A DNA stretch of 64,000 nucleotides from an uncultured Lachnospiraceae bacterium (GTDB lineage: Bacteria; Bacillota; Clostridia; Lachnospirales; Lachnospiraceae): assembly GCA_910578555.1 (NCBI GenBank), contig CAJTPS010000006.1:124001-188000 (forward strand), written 5' to 3'. A model generated the notes under the pieces. It made no database searches. It was not told the DNA's origin and was given only the letters and a program-made list of their open reading frames with translations. Positions within the stretch are counted from its first letter, which is position 1. The number at the start of each line of letters is the position of its first letter. The translations under genes and the position numbers were made by a program. Positions 35,904 to 44,529 of the stretch are shown piece by piece.

Positions 35904-36599
35904 ATGAACAACAGAAATTATCAGAAGGAACTGGATAAAATTATAGATCGTATAGCAGACGAGCAGCCGGGACGGCGGGAGGATTTCGTGGAAGACTATC
36001 CGCCGAGGCTCCTGCTTCACAGTTGTTGTGCGCCTTGCAGCAGCTATGTGCTGGAATATCTGCGGAACTATTTTCGGATCACGGTATTTTATTATAATCC
36101 AAATATCACTGAGGACGAAGAGTATCGTAAGCGGGTGGCCGAGCAGAAGCGGCTGATTGAGGCATATAATGCCCAACTGCGGGAGCAGGAGAAGACAACT
36201 GCAGTGGTTTCAGTGCCGGAGCGGCGGGGATATCTGATCGAAGTCATAGAGGGCAATTATGAGCCGGAACGCTTCTTTGACACGGCAAGAGGCTTAGAGC
36301 AGTGCCCGGAGGGCGGCGAGCGGTGTTTTGCCTGTTATGCGCTGAGACTTGGAGAGACGGCGAAGCGCGCCAGGGCAGGAGATTATGATTATTTTACTAC
36401 CACACTGTCCATCAGCCCGCTTAAGAATGCCGTCAAGCTGAACGAGATCGGGGAGCGGCTTTCGCGGGAATACGGTGTGGCGTGGCTGCCCTCGGATTTC
36501 AAGAAGAGAGACGGTTATAAGCGGTCCATTGAACTGTCGAAGGAATATGATCTGTACAGACAGGATTATTGCGGGTGTGTGTACTCCCGCAGATCCTGA
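35904..36599 (+). CDS. queH: Epoxyqueuosine reductase QueH
   Basis: A 231-residue QueH, the metal-dependent enzyme that makes queuosine from epoxyqueuosine in tRNA. Family marks are LLLHSCCAPCSSYVLE (Cys41, Cys42, Cys45), the ERCFACYALRL motif (Cys pair near 146) and the C-terminal DYCGCVYS. These Cys residues hold the Fe-S/metal centre. AACAGGAA precedes the ATG. It follows carB by 36 bases, so may be read in the same transcript without a shared pathway. Confidence 0.93.
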   Translation: MNNRNYQKELDKIIDRIADEQPGRREDFVEDYPPRLLLHSCCAPCSSYVLEYLRNYFRITVFYYNPNITEDEEYRKRVAEQKRLIEAYNAQLREQEKTTAVVSVPERRGYLIEVIEGNYEPERFFDTARGLEQCPEGGERCFACYALRLGETAKRARAGDYDYFTTTLSISPLKNAVKLNEIGERLSREYGVAWLPSDFKKRDGYKRSIELSKEYDLYRQDYCGCVYSRRS

Positions 36600-36645
36600 G
36601 AAAGATTCTGAAAGGCGGCACATAAACCTAATATTCAGATACAGG

Positions 36646-37557
36646 CTATGAGCGATCCTTGAAAACGGAATCAATATATTCTATATAATTTTTACGGTTT
36701 ACGAGATCGGAATGTTTGATATACCAGTCAAAAGCCTCTTTCAGACCTTCTTCAAGGGGCTTCGTCTCAGGCAGCAGTTTTGTCTGTTCTGTTACATCCA
36801 GGCGATATTCATAATCGTAGAAGCAGAAGTAGCTTCTCTGCTCGGTCCCGTCGTTTACATGGACAAATTCCGCATCTTTTCCGGCTGCCCGGTAGCACAG
36901 GGAGACCCAGTCACGGATGGATATCATATCAGGATTTCCAACATTAAAGATATGCCGGGCAGGTCTTTTTTCTAAAATGACATCCATAAACCGGCACAAG
37001 TCATGAATATGGAAAAACTGCAGTTCCATCTTTCCGTCTCCGGGAAGGTAGAATTTCCTGTTTTGCAGGGCGCAGTCAAAGACAAAACTCTCCCGGTAGA
37101 CATTGTTCATAGGGCCGTACAGATAGGGCGGGCGCAAAATATAGGCGTCGGGATTCCGCCTTAGCAGTGCCTGCTCCGCAGCTGCCTTGTCGGTGCCGTA
37201 GGTTCCCCAGAATTTATTCTGTATCAGGGGTGTCTGCTCGGAGAAAGGCAGCGGGCTCTGCTCCGAGTAGACGGCGCTGGAACTGATCAGGATATAATCG
37301 TCATAACTCCCGACAGCGTCAAGCAGGCAGTTGATGTCAACTGCATTGTAGGCCGTAATATCAAGAACTGCATCGAAGTGGTAAGCCTTCAGTTTGTCAC
37401 CAGGGTCGTGTCTGTCTCCTTCGATCAGAGTGACACCTTCGGGCTGAGGTCTTGTGTTACGATTTAAGACAAACACGCGGTATCTCTTTTGTGCATAATA
37501 TACCGCGGCATAGCGGCTGACGAAGATAGTTCCGCCTGTGATGAGAATATTTTTCAT
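36646..37557 (-). CDS. NAD-dependent epimerase/dehydratase-like protein
   Basis: A 303-residue short-chain (extended SDR) protein. The Rossmann start MKNILITGGTIFVSRYAA replaces the usual GGxGFxG with GGTIFVS. Serine-rich strand YILISSSAVYSE and the YGTDK motif (Tyr and Lys of the catalytic pair, near 119-123) are present, then LRPPYLYGP. It likely acts on an NDP-sugar or related nucleotide. AAGGAG precedes the ATG. It is monocistronic and convergent with queH. The exact substrate is unknown. Confidence 0.85.
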   Translation of the reverse strand: MKNILITGGTIFVSRYAAVYYAQKRYRVFVLNRNTRPQPEGVTLIEGDRHDPGDKLKAYHFDAVLDITAYNAVDINCLLDAVGSYDDYILISSSAVYSEQSPLPFSEQTPLIQNKFWGTYGTDKAAAEQALLRRNPDAYILRPPYLYGPMNNVYRESFVFDCALQNRKFYLPGDGKMELQFFHIHDLCRFMDVILEKRPARHIFNVGNPDMISIRDWVSLCYRAAGKDAEFVHVNDGTEQRSYFCFYDYEYRLDVTEQTKLLPETKPLEEGLKEAFDWYIKHSDLVNRKNYIEYIDSVFKDRS

Positions 37558-37607
37558 AGTGAATGCTCCTTATAATATTTTTTTTTGTGCGATTTTGCGA
37601 AAAATAG

Positions 37608-37635
37608 TTGACATTATGAAAATAATTGCTATAAT
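37608..37635 (+). promoter_or_regulatory. Consensus promoter of the antisense RNA
   Basis: TTGACA (37,608-37,613) and TATAAT (37,630-37,635), 16 bases apart; both boxes match the consensus fully. Transcription would start near 37,642. Confidence 0.8.
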
Positions 37636-37641
37636 TATTTC

Positions 37642-37738
37642 ATAAAAGGTGCTGGCCGTAAAGCAAACGGTTCACCTTGGTTAATAGTTGCTAATCAGAA
37701 AAGCAACCATCACTTTTGGCTGGTGCGGTTGCTTTTTT
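37642..37738 (+). ncRNA. Antisense RNA of type I toxin locus
   Basis: About 97 bases from a perfect promoter to a terminator (AAAGCAACC...GGTTGCTTTTTT). It converges on the toxin message and shares the terminator region with it. Its first 32 bases (37,647-37,678) repeat the start of the toxin message in the same sense, as in the par/Fst systems, so the two RNAs can pair at both the start and the terminator. No open frame of note lies in it. The role is by analogy with Fst-type loci. Confidence 0.72.
37699..37738. terminator. Shared bidirectional terminator of toxin and antisense RNA
   Basis: AAAAGCAACC pairs with GGTTGCTTTT, with an A-run on the left and a T-run on the right, so it works on both strands. 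The toxin stop codon lies inside its loop. Confidence 0.75.
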
Positions 37739-37871
37739 GATGTCTTTGTCTCTCGCTGGATTGTCGAATGCTGATCAGAGTAACAATAATGCTGATCATT
37801 GTCACTATAATACCAACAATTCCCAGGACTGTTTCGAACATCATATCTTGTACCTTTCGCGTATTTTCCAT
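37710..37871 (-). CDS. Fst/TxpA-like holin-like type I toxin peptide
   Basis: A 53-residue peptide beginning MENTRKVQDMMFETVLG. It has one membrane helix of Val/Ile (about 13-35) and a charged, basic tail (RQSSERQRHQKSNRTSQK). This is the pattern of the putative holin-like toxins of Firmicutes. GGAGGTGAT stands at the ideal distance before the ATG. The message has a long 5' leader with a direct repeat shared with the antisense RNA. Overproduced peptide of this kind damages the membrane in known systems; the antisense RNA would block it. Confidence 0.8.
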   Translation of the reverse strand: MENTRKVQDMMFETVLGIVGIIVTMISIIVTLISIRQSSERQRHQKSNRTSQK

Positions 37872-37921
37872 TATGTATCACCTCCGAATACAGGAAGTTC
37901 ACAAATGCAAAGATTTGGCAA

Positions 37922-37954
37922 AAGGTGAACCGCTTACCGTTTAGGGCAGCACCT
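37922..37954 (-). repeat. Repeat at the start of the toxin message
   Basis: This 33-base segment is the near-complement of 37,647-37,678 (AGGTGCTG...GGTTCACCTT). Read in each RNA's own direction the two are direct repeats at the 5' ends, the arrangement used by Fst-type loci for RNA pairing. Confidence 0.75.
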
Positions 37955-37960
37955 GTATGT

Positions 37961-37989
37961 AGAATAGCAGAGAATGCATGAATTGTCAA
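37961..37989 (-). promoter_or_regulatory. Promoter of the toxin message
   Basis: On the minus strand TTGACA (37,984-37,989) and TATTCT (37,961-37,966) are 17 bases apart. Transcription would start near 37,954, at the 5' repeat. Confidence 0.75.
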
Positions 37990-38033
37990 TATAATAATAA
38001 ACGAAATAACAATAATTTAAAATGATTTGAAGA

Positions 38034-38079
38034 ACACTTTTACAAGAAGCGGATATACACTCTTACAAGAAGCGGATAT
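38034..38079 (+). repeat. 23-bp direct repeat, two copies
   Basis: ACACTTTTACAAGAAGCGGATAT is followed directly by a second copy with one change. It lies between the toxin locus and the argS leader; no function is evident. Confidence 0.8.
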
Positions 38080-38220
38080 GGGGAATGAGATACCCAAGGA
38101 TGAAGCATTGCAAAATTCTTTTTAATGACATTTGAAATGAATTATGGTAAAATATGCATTGCTTATTACAGCAGATTTTATGGGGAGGGTATCCGCATGA
38201 GTTCCTTATTGCTAAATATA

Positions 38221-38443
38221 CGGAGCGAATCTCGTAAAGGAAACACTCCTTTAAATTCGAGTTCGCGGAGCGAATCTCGCAAGGCAAATACTCCCGCAAA
38301 TTCGAGTTCGCGGAGCGAATCTCGCAAAGGAAGCACTCCCGCAAATTCGAGTTCGCGGAGCGAATCTCGCAAAGCAAATACTCCCGCAAGTTCGAGTTCG
38401 CGGAGCGAATCTCGCAAAGTAAATTTGCTTCGCAAATTTACTT
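38221..38443 (+). repeat. 45-bp tandem repeat and hairpin before argS
   Basis: Four full 45-bp units (38,221-38,400) and a partial fifth begin CGGAGCGAATCTCGCAAA. A perfect 12-bp stem with a three-base loop follows (AAGTAAATTTGC, 38,417-38,443), just before the argS ribosome site. An open frame with a strong GGGAGGG site begins at ATG 38,197, runs through the repeats and overlaps argS out of frame to 38,577. It codes a repeated SSRSESRK unit with two Arg per unit. This could be an arginine-sensing leader peptide, or only a dispersed repeat. Confidence 0.75.
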
Positions 38444-38464
38444 ATAGGAAAGGACACATAAACA

Positions 38465-40246
38465 ATGCAGAAAATATTAGATTTGATTTCAGAAGAAATG
38501 AAAAAAGCATTCGAGGCGGCAGGTTACGACGCGGAACTGGGAAGGGTCACCCTGTCCAACCGGCCGGATCTTTGTGAGTATCAGTGTAACGGCGCCATGG
38601 CCGGTGCGAAGAAATACCATAAGGCGCCTCTTATGATTGCCCAGGAAGTGGCAGAGAAGCTTAACGAGAGCGACGTGCTTTCGGAGGTGGCTGCAGTGGC
38701 GCCGGGTTTCCTGAATATGAAAGTGAAGGAGTCCTTTGTGCGGGATTATCTGCGGGAAATGCGTACTGCAGAGAAATTCGGTCTGCAGAAGCCGGAACAG
38801 GTGAAAAAGATCATTATTGACTACGGCGGTCCCAATGTGGCGAAGCCGCTTCATGTAGGGCATCTGCGTTCCGCGATCATAGGTGAGAGCATTAAGAGAA
38901 TCTGCCGGTATGCGGGGCATGATATTATCGGTGATATTCACCTGGGAGACTGGGGATTGCAGATGGGCCTGATTATTACGGAACTGCAGAAGAGACAGCC
39001 TGATCTGGTCTATTTTGATGAGACTTACGAGGGAGAATATCCGGCGGAGGCGCCTTTTACCATTTCAGAGCTGGAAGAAATCTATCCGGCGGCCAGCGCT
39101 AAGTCCAAAGAGGATGAGGCGTACAAAGCGGATGCGATGGATGCCACTTTCAAATTGCAGAGCGGCGTCCGCGGCTACCGTGCGTTGTGGAAACATATTA
39201 TCAATGTGTCCGTGGCCGATTTAAAGAAAAATTATGAGAATCTGAATGTGGATTTCGACCTTTGGAAAGGCGAGTCCGATGTGCATGATATTATTCCCGG
39301 CATGGTGGACGAGATGAAGAAAGGCGGCTATGCCTATGAAAGCGACGGCGCATTGGTGGTGGACGTGAAGAAAGAGACTGACACCAGGGAGGTGCCGCCC
39401 TGTATGATCCTGAAATCAGACGGTGCGTCCCTCTATAATACGACCGATCTGGCTACCATCATGGACCGGATGGAGCATTACCATCCTGACAAGATGATTT
39501 ATCTGACAGATAAAAGGCAGGAACTTTATTTCGAGCAGGTGTTCCGCTGTGCACGGAAGACCGGATTGGTCGATGAGGCTACGGAGCTTGTGCATATCGG
39601 CTTCGGAACCATGAACGGCAAGGACGGAAAGCCTTTTAAGACAAGAGAAGGCGGCGTTATGCGTCTGGAAAACCTGATCCGTGAGATCAATGAGGAAATG
39701 ATCCGCAAGATTCAGGAAAATGCCGGAACCAAGGGCTATGAGGTGGACATGGCGGAGGCCCGGGAGACGGCGAAGACCGTCGGGCTTGCGGCGATCAAGT
39801 ACGGTGATCTGTCCAATCAGGCTTCCAAAGATTATATATTTGATATGGACAGGTTTACTTCTTTCGAGGGAGACACCGGTCCGTATATCCTTTATACGAT
39901 TGTACGGATCAAGTCAATTCTGGGTAAGTATACGGAGCAGGGAGGTGTATTGACTGATGCAGTCATAAACGAGGCTGTGAATGCATCCGAAAAGAGCCTG
40001 ATGCTGGAAGTGGCAAAGTTCAACGCCATGATGGAAGCAGCCTGTGAGGAGATCGCACCCCACAGGATCTGCGCGTATATTTATGATCTGGCCAACGCAT
40101 TTAACCATTTCTATCACGAGACCAAGATCCTCACAGAAGAGGACGGGCAGAAGAAGTCCGGGTGGATCGCACTGCTGATGCTGACCAGGGACGTACTGGA
40201 AGTATGCATTGACCTGCTTGGTTTTTCGGCGCCGGAGAGGATGTAG
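38465..40246 (+). CDS. argS: Arginyl-tRNA synthetase
   Basis: A 593-residue class I synthetase that charges tRNA-Arg. It has an N-terminal additional domain (about 1-110), the HIGH-type motif in KPLHVGHLRSA (near 137), and the C-terminal anticodon-binding helical domain (DALRICAYIYDLANAFNHFYHE-like region near 535). AGGAAAGG lies 12 bases before the ATG. It follows the Arg-rich repeat leader and is read alone. Length is usual. Confidence 0.97.
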   Translation: MQKILDLISEEMKKAFEAAGYDAELGRVTLSNRPDLCEYQCNGAMAGAKKYHKAPLMIAQEVAEKLNESDVLSEVAAVAPGFLNMKVKESFVRDYLREMRTAEKFGLQKPEQVKKIIIDYGGPNVAKPLHVGHLRSAIIGESIKRICRYAGHDIIGDIHLGDWGLQMGLIITELQKRQPDLVYFDETYEGEYPAEAPFTISELEEIYPAASAKSKEDEAYKADAMDATFKLQSGVRGYRALWKHIINVSVADLKKNYENLNVDFDLWKGESDVHDIIPGMVDEMKKGGYAYESDGALVVDVKKETDTREVPPCMILKSDGASLYNTTDLATIMDRMEHYHPDKMIYLTDKRQELYFEQVFRCARKTGLVDEATELVHIGFGTMNGKDGKPFKTREGGVMRLENLIREINEEMIRKIQENAGTKGYEVDMAEARETAKTVGLAAIKYGDLSNQASKDYIFDMDRFTSFEGDTGPYILYTIVRIKSILGKYTEQGGVLTDAVINEAVNASEKSLMLEVAKFNAMMEAACEEIAPHRICAYIYDLANAFNHFYHETKILTEEDGQKKSGWIALLMLTRDVLEVCIDLLGFSAPERM

Positions 40247-40299
40247 AGTTCATAGACACTGCGGTTTTGTCCGGGCGGAGCCGGTATCCCATATAATAA

Positions 40300-40328
40300 C
40301 GGAAACACTGTATCTGGCAGCGTTTCCG
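40300..40328 (+). terminator. Hairpin after argS
   Basis: CGGAAACACTG pairs with CAGCGTTTCCG (one mismatch) around a 7-base loop. No T-run follows at once, so it is only a possible terminator. Confidence 0.45.
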
Positions 40329-40454
40329 AAATCATCTTTCGTCTGGACAAGCGGAATCTTGATATAGGATCAGAACTTTATGGAATGGACAATCATATCA
40401 TTTCCTGTTGCTTTTTTTATAAAACTATGTTACAGTATAGCAAATTCAATATTA

Positions 40455-40798
40455 AAAGCGATGAAGAGTGACAGTAGGTATCTGAAAATGTTACAGAGAG
40501 TCCCGTTAGCTGCAAAGGGATACATGGAAGGATATTCTGAGTAATCAGAGTTCTGGAAACAGAAGCGAACAAAGCCTTGGAGCTGCATACCGACTACGCG
40601 CATTTGTGTGTTGAGATTATGATGGGAGCGCCCATTACAGCGCAGGAGTATCGATGTTTTATCCGTACTTTTTCAGCTATGAGAATGGCACAGGAAACAT
40701 CTGTACTTATAAAGGCTTGTGTTGTGAAGCATAGGTGAACTAAGGTGGTACCACGGGTTATATCATCCCGTCCTTGGAAACAGGGACGGGATTTTTTG
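40455..40798 (+). promoter_or_regulatory. T-box leader of lysS
   Basis: A tRNA-sensing leader. It shows the AGTAG element near 40,473, an AGAGAG-type stem I segment near 40,495, and the T-box GAACTAAGGTGGTACCACGG (40,737-40,756). The terminator stem CCCGTCCTTG/CAGGGACGGG follows with six T residues (ending near 40,797). Uncharged tRNA would pair with the T-box and prevent the terminator. A possible AAA (Lys) specifier lies at 40,571-40,573 but I cannot place it with certainty. The lysS gene follows at once. Confidence 0.85.
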
Positions 40799-40848
40799 CG
40801 CTCAAAAATATCCATGTCCCGATAAAAAAACGAAAGGATGTGTGAATT

Positions 40849-42321
40849 ATGAGCGAAAATGTATTAGTAGAAGCAAGACTTACAAAGCTGGAGTATGTAA
40901 AGGATATTACCAATCCCTATCCTGAACGCTTTGAAAGAACTCACGAATTGTATGAAGTCGGAGATTTGCTGGACGATGTAGACGGTATTCGGGTTGCAGG
41001 CCGTATCATGTCTATGCGTAAAATGGGAAAGCTGTCATTTTTAACAATTGCTGACATTGAGGGCAAAATGCAAATTGCAGTAAAGAAAGATGTCGTAGGA
41101 GAAGAAGCCTATGAATTTTTCAAAAAGGGATTTGACCTTGGTGACTTCTTTGGTGTTGAAGGTGAAATGTTCACGACGCAAATGGGAGAAAAGACAATCC
41201 GGGCTAAACAGATTTTCTTCCTTGGAAAGTCTTTGCGCCCTCTTCCTGAAAAGTTCCACGGTATTCAAGATACGGAAATTTGCTATCGTCAGCGTTATCT
41301 TGATTTGTGTATGAATGATGAAACCAAAGAGCGTTTTTTGAAAAAGTATCGCTTTATAACGGAAATTCGCCGCTATCTTGAGGAGAATGGCTATATTGAA
41401 ATAGAAACTCCTGTTTTAATTGACCATCCATCTGGTGCAACAGCAAGACCGTTCATTTCTCATCATAACGCGTTGGATATGGATGTTTATTTGCGAATTG
41501 CTCCTGAAACCTATTTAAAGCGAGCGATTGTGGGAGGTTTTACAAAAGTCTTTGAATTTGCCCGCTGTTTTAGGAACGAAGGTATGGATGCAACACACTT
41601 ACAAGATTTTACAATGCTTGAAGGTTACTGTGCTTACTATAATTATAGTGATAATATGAAATTTTTACAGAATATGCTGATAACTGTAGTCACGAAGATT
41701 TGGGGAACTCCTGAAATCGTAGTTAACGGAAACACTATCAATTTTGCTTCTGAATGGGAAGCAGTTACTTTTCGTGACCTCATTCTTCGGGACTGCGGTA
41801 TTGATATTGAAGACTACAAGACAGCAGAAGAATTACTTGAGAAGATTGAAGAACAACATATCGACCTTGCTTCTGCGACCGACCCCTACAAGTTGGGGCG
41901 TGGCAGTTTGATTGATTTACTTTATAAAAAAGTCAGCCGTCCAAAGCTGATCGCGCCAACGTTCCTGATTGCACATCCAACCGACCTTTCGCCGCTGGCA
42001 AGGGCAAACGATCATAACCCCGAATTGTCTGACCGTTTTCAGTTGATTATCAATGGTGCGGAAATTATCAATGCTTACTCTGAATTGGTTAATCCCGTTG
42101 AACAGCGTGACCGTCTTATGGAACAGGCTCGTTGCAAAGCAAACGGTGATGAAGAAGCAATGGTGATGGATGAGGACTATGTAAATGCAATGGAGTACGG
42201 TATGCCCCCTGTTTCCGGCTGGGGTATGGGGATCGACAGAGTGTTGCAGGTGCTTATGGGAACAGACAATATCCGTGATACAGTAATGTTCCCAATTATG
42301 CGCCCCTTGGATTGTAAATAA
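40849..42321 (+). CDS. lysS: Lysyl-tRNA synthetase, divergent class II type
   Basis: A 490-residue class II synthetase. An OB-fold domain binds the anticodon (about 45-150, GRIMSMRKMGKLSFLTIADIEG). The catalytic core has motif 2 near RCFRNEGMDATHLQDFTMLEG and motif 3 near GWGMGIDRVLQVLMG. It departs from the standard Firmicute form in several places (IDHPSGATARPF, NYSDNMKF). The DNA is clearly more AT-rich than argS, carB or purL, which suggests transfer. AAAGGATG precedes the ATG. It is T-box controlled and may be a second LysRS beside a housekeeping one elsewhere. Confidence 0.92.
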   Translation: MSENVLVEARLTKLEYVKDITNPYPERFERTHELYEVGDLLDDVDGIRVAGRIMSMRKMGKLSFLTIADIEGKMQIAVKKDVVGEEAYEFFKKGFDLGDFFGVEGEMFTTQMGEKTIRAKQIFFLGKSLRPLPEKFHGIQDTEICYRQRYLDLCMNDETKERFLKKYRFITEIRRYLEENGYIEIETPVLIDHPSGATARPFISHHNALDMDVYLRIAPETYLKRAIVGGFTKVFEFARCFRNEGMDATHLQDFTMLEGYCAYYNYSDNMKFLQNMLITVVTKIWGTPEIVVNGNTINFASEWEAVTFRDLILRDCGIDIEDYKTAEELLEKIEEQHIDLASATDPYKLGRGSLIDLLYKKVSRPKLIAPTFLIAHPTDLSPLARANDHNPELSDRFQLIINGAEIINAYSELVNPVEQRDRLMEQARCKANGDEEAMVMDEDYVNAMEYGMPPVSGWGMGIDRVLQVLMGTDNIRDTVMFPIMRPLDCK

Positions 42322-42571
42322 TCCTGCTCCGCCATCCCGACACACAGAAACCTTTTGTACGATAAAAAAGCAGCTGCCCCATTTTTCCCGGTATCCGGCA
42401 TGAATCAGTTTTATTCTGACCAGTTTACACAGTCCATTCATGTCGAGTTATATTGTATGTAACATGCCGGTACAGGACTGGAAGAAAAATTTTAAAAGAA
42501 AAAATGAACCAGATTCTCGCACACGGACTCTTATTAGCAGGTGCACCGAAAAGAACAGGGGAGAAGATACT

Positions 42572-43135
42572 TTGGAAGAAGAAATTCTGGCGGCCCAGCT
42601 GCGGGAAGGCAGCAGAGAGGCTTTTGACAAGCTGTATGAAAAGTATAAGAATATGGCGATTCGCACGGCATATCTGATCACAGGCAATCCAATGGACAGT
42701 GAGGACGTGGTACAGGAGACTTTTGTGAAAGTCTGGCTGCACGCCCGTGAACTGCACAGCGACAGCGGATTTAAGCCGTGGATGATGCAGATTCTGGTAA
42801 GAACATCCTACCGCATGGCGAAGAAAAGCAGGCGGGAGATTCCCGATGACTGCGTGGCGGACAGAATGAAAGTGACGGAGGATCTCTCTTCTCTGGATCA
42901 GATCATACAGACACAGGAGGCTGAGATGATCGCGGCTGCAGTCAGAAGCCTGCCGGTGAAACTCCGGACGGTGGTGGTACTATACTATTATGATTCTCTT
43001 TCCGTAAAAGAGATCGCGGCGGCGCTCGGAGTGCTGGAGGGAACGGTGAAATCCAGGCTGTATACCGCCAGACGGCGGCTCAGGGTAACACTGCAGGACC
43101 GGGTCAATGAAGCGTCTGCGGCAACGGAGAATTGA
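42572..43135 (+). CDS. ECF-type RNA polymerase sigma factor
   Basis: A 187-residue ECF sigma factor. Region 2 is at about residues 15-80 (KYKNMAIRTAYLITGNPMDSEDVVQETFVKVW), region 4 at about 120-175 (SVKEIAAALGVLEGTVKSRLYTARRRL). A TTG start at 42,572 is chosen because GGGGAGA stands 8 bases before it; a longer ATG start at 42,440 has no good site. The next gene, 47 bases on, codes a membrane-anchored protein that is probably its anti-sigma factor. Confidence 0.9.
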   Translation: MEEEILAAQLREGSREAFDKLYEKYKNMAIRTAYLITGNPMDSEDVVQETFVKVWLHARELHSDSGFKPWMMQILVRTSYRMAKKSRREIPDDCVADRMKVTEDLSSLDQIIQTQEAEMIAAAVRSLPVKLRTVVVLYYYDSLSVKEIAAALGVLEGTVKSRLYTARRRLRVTLQDRVNEASAATEN

Positions 43136-43182
43136 GCGACAGCATGGTATGGTAACCGGAAAGGTGAACGAGGAGGGTTTAT

Positions 43183-44148
43183 ATGCGTACGGAACAGGAT
43201 TTTGACAGTACTGTAAAAGCAGCTTTGCATAAATCATGCGGCGGCATTTCAGCTTCGGAAGAATTAAAACGCAGAATCGATGAAACGATCTGCAATGGGC
43301 AGGAGGACAATTCAATGAAGCATCTGAGTGTTAAGAAATTATGTATCGGTGTGGCGGCAGCATGTCTGCTTGTGTCAGGCGGTGCCGTGTTTGCCGGCGG
43401 GGCATCTTATTTTGTGAGCAGCAGCGCCACAGAGCCGGCGTATACAGACTACCGGGATATGGGCAAGGCCGAAAAAGAGCTGGGCTTTGCGGTGGACAGC
43501 GTGGAGCGGTTTGCCAACGGCTATGCATTCGACGGTGTGAGCGTTGAGAGTATAGGTGCTTATACCGAAGAAACTGGCAAGCTCTACAGCATTCCGACGA
43601 TGGATATCAGATACCGGAAAGACGGAAAATTAATCGATCTCAATGTCAATGAGAAGGTCGGTGACGGCACGGAGGGCGTGAAAACCAAACAGTCGGATGT
43701 CACGCGGACATGCGGAGACATTACACTGCGATATAACGAGTATACGAACAAAATTGTGCCTTCTTCTTATGAGATGACAGAAGAAGATAAGCTCAATGAG
43801 CAGAGAGACGATTATCATTTTGTCTATCAGTCTGTGACGGTGCAGGAAAAGCCGGAGGAGGAAGTGGCGGTAACAATCAAAGGAGAGTTCGAGCAGAGCG
43901 GTTCAGGTGAGGTAAAGGCGGGAGAATATGTTATCTCGGAGGATGGCATTACAGCAGTGATCGGCGAGGGCTTTGCAGGAGACGAGAGTGATCTCTTCTC
44001 GGCGGCAGACGATTGGTATCGCATTGAGCAGGTGCAGATTGTAAGCTGGGAGAAGGATGGTGTAGCTTATAATCTCTCTGGGGCGGATCTTAACTTGAGC
44101 GCGGATGAACTGTTAGACATGGCGGAGGAGATTCTTTCGGCGGAGTAA
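43183..44148 (+). CDS. Probable membrane anti-sigma factor
   Basis: A 321-residue protein with a short N-terminal cytoplasmic part (about 1-50, ISASEELKRRIDETI), one membrane helix (about 53-75) and a large outer domain with acidic beta-rich sequence. The position after an ECF sigma gene and the inside/outside layout are those of anti-sigma factors that hold the sigma until a signal outside acts. GAGGAGG precedes the ATG. The outer domain has no motif I recognise, so the signal is unknown. Confidence 0.75.
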   Translation: MRTEQDFDSTVKAALHKSCGGISASEELKRRIDETICNGQEDNSMKHLSVKKLCIGVAAACLLVSGGAVFAGGASYFVSSSATEPAYTDYRDMGKAEKELGFAVDSVERFANGYAFDGVSVESIGAYTEETGKLYSIPTMDIRYRKDGKLIDLNVNEKVGDGTEGVKTKQSDVTRTCGDITLRYNEYTNKIVPSSYEMTEEDKLNEQRDDYHFVYQSVTVQEKPEEEVAVTIKGEFEQSGSGEVKAGEYVISEDGITAVIGEGFAGDESDLFSAADDWYRIEQVQIVSWEKDGVAYNLSGADLNLSADELLDMAEEILSAE

Positions 44149-44310
44149 ATTGCATGAAGTACAGGCAATTCGCTTATCCGGTTCCGCGAGACAAATCTCG
44201 TAATGAAATGAAGCTAATTTTTTGTAAGTTTTTTCCGAAAATGCTTGACAAGCAGTCATAAGTAATTGTATACTAGCAAAGCGGGTTGCGTGAGTGACCC
44301 GCATATAAAC

Positions 44311-44383
44311 GGGGTCTTAGCTCAGCTGGGAGAGCATCTGCCTTACAAGCAGAGGGTCATAGGTTCGAGCCCTATAGGCCCCA
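44311..44383 (+). tRNA. tRNA-Val (anticodon TAC)
   Basis: A 73-base cloverleaf. Acceptor arms GGGGTCT/AGGCCCC close with one G-T pair; the D arm has AGCTCAGCTGGGAGAGC; the anticodon loop is CTTACAA; the T arm has GGTTCGAGCC. No CCA is encoded beyond the first bases, discriminator A. The anticodon reads GTA-type Val codons. Confidence 0.95.
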
Positions 44384-44424
44384 CTTACATGAATATCTTC
44401 TTGATATTCATAATAAATGAATAT

Positions 44425-44498
44425 GGCGAGATAGCTCAGCTGGCTAGAGCATACGGTTCATACCCGTAGTGTCGAGGGTTCAAGTCCCCCTCTCGCTA
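44425..44498 (+). tRNA. tRNA-Met (anticodon CAT)
   Basis: A 74-base cloverleaf with GGCGAGA/TCTCGCT acceptor arms (one G-T pair), an anticodon loop TTCATAC and a T arm GGTTCAAGTCC. An elongator Met is most likely; an Ile2 tRNA with modified CAT is not excluded. The prophage integrase lies directly downstream, so this gene is the likely insertion target. Confidence 0.92.
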
Positions 44499-44501
44499 CT
44501 C

Positions 44502-44529
44502 AAAAACACCGCAGAAATGCGGTGTTTTT
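44502..44529. terminator. Terminator between tRNA-Met and integrase
   Basis: AAAAACACCGCA and its exact complement form a 12-bp stem with a GAAA loop and T-runs on both strands, so it can end the tRNA transcript and the integrase transcript. Confidence 0.85.

Noticed and set aside
37681..37989. 102-residue minus-strand frame across the toxin locus
   Set aside because: It is in another frame than the toxin, crosses its promoter and terminator and lacks a ribosome site.
38221..38420. Regular 45-bp repeats as a CRISPR array
   Set aside because: The units are joined head to tail with no unique spacers and no cas genes are near.
40808..40827. Third copy of the palindromic repeat before lysS
   Set aside because: Only about 13 bases (TCCATGTCCCGA) match and no stem or flanking blocks are present.
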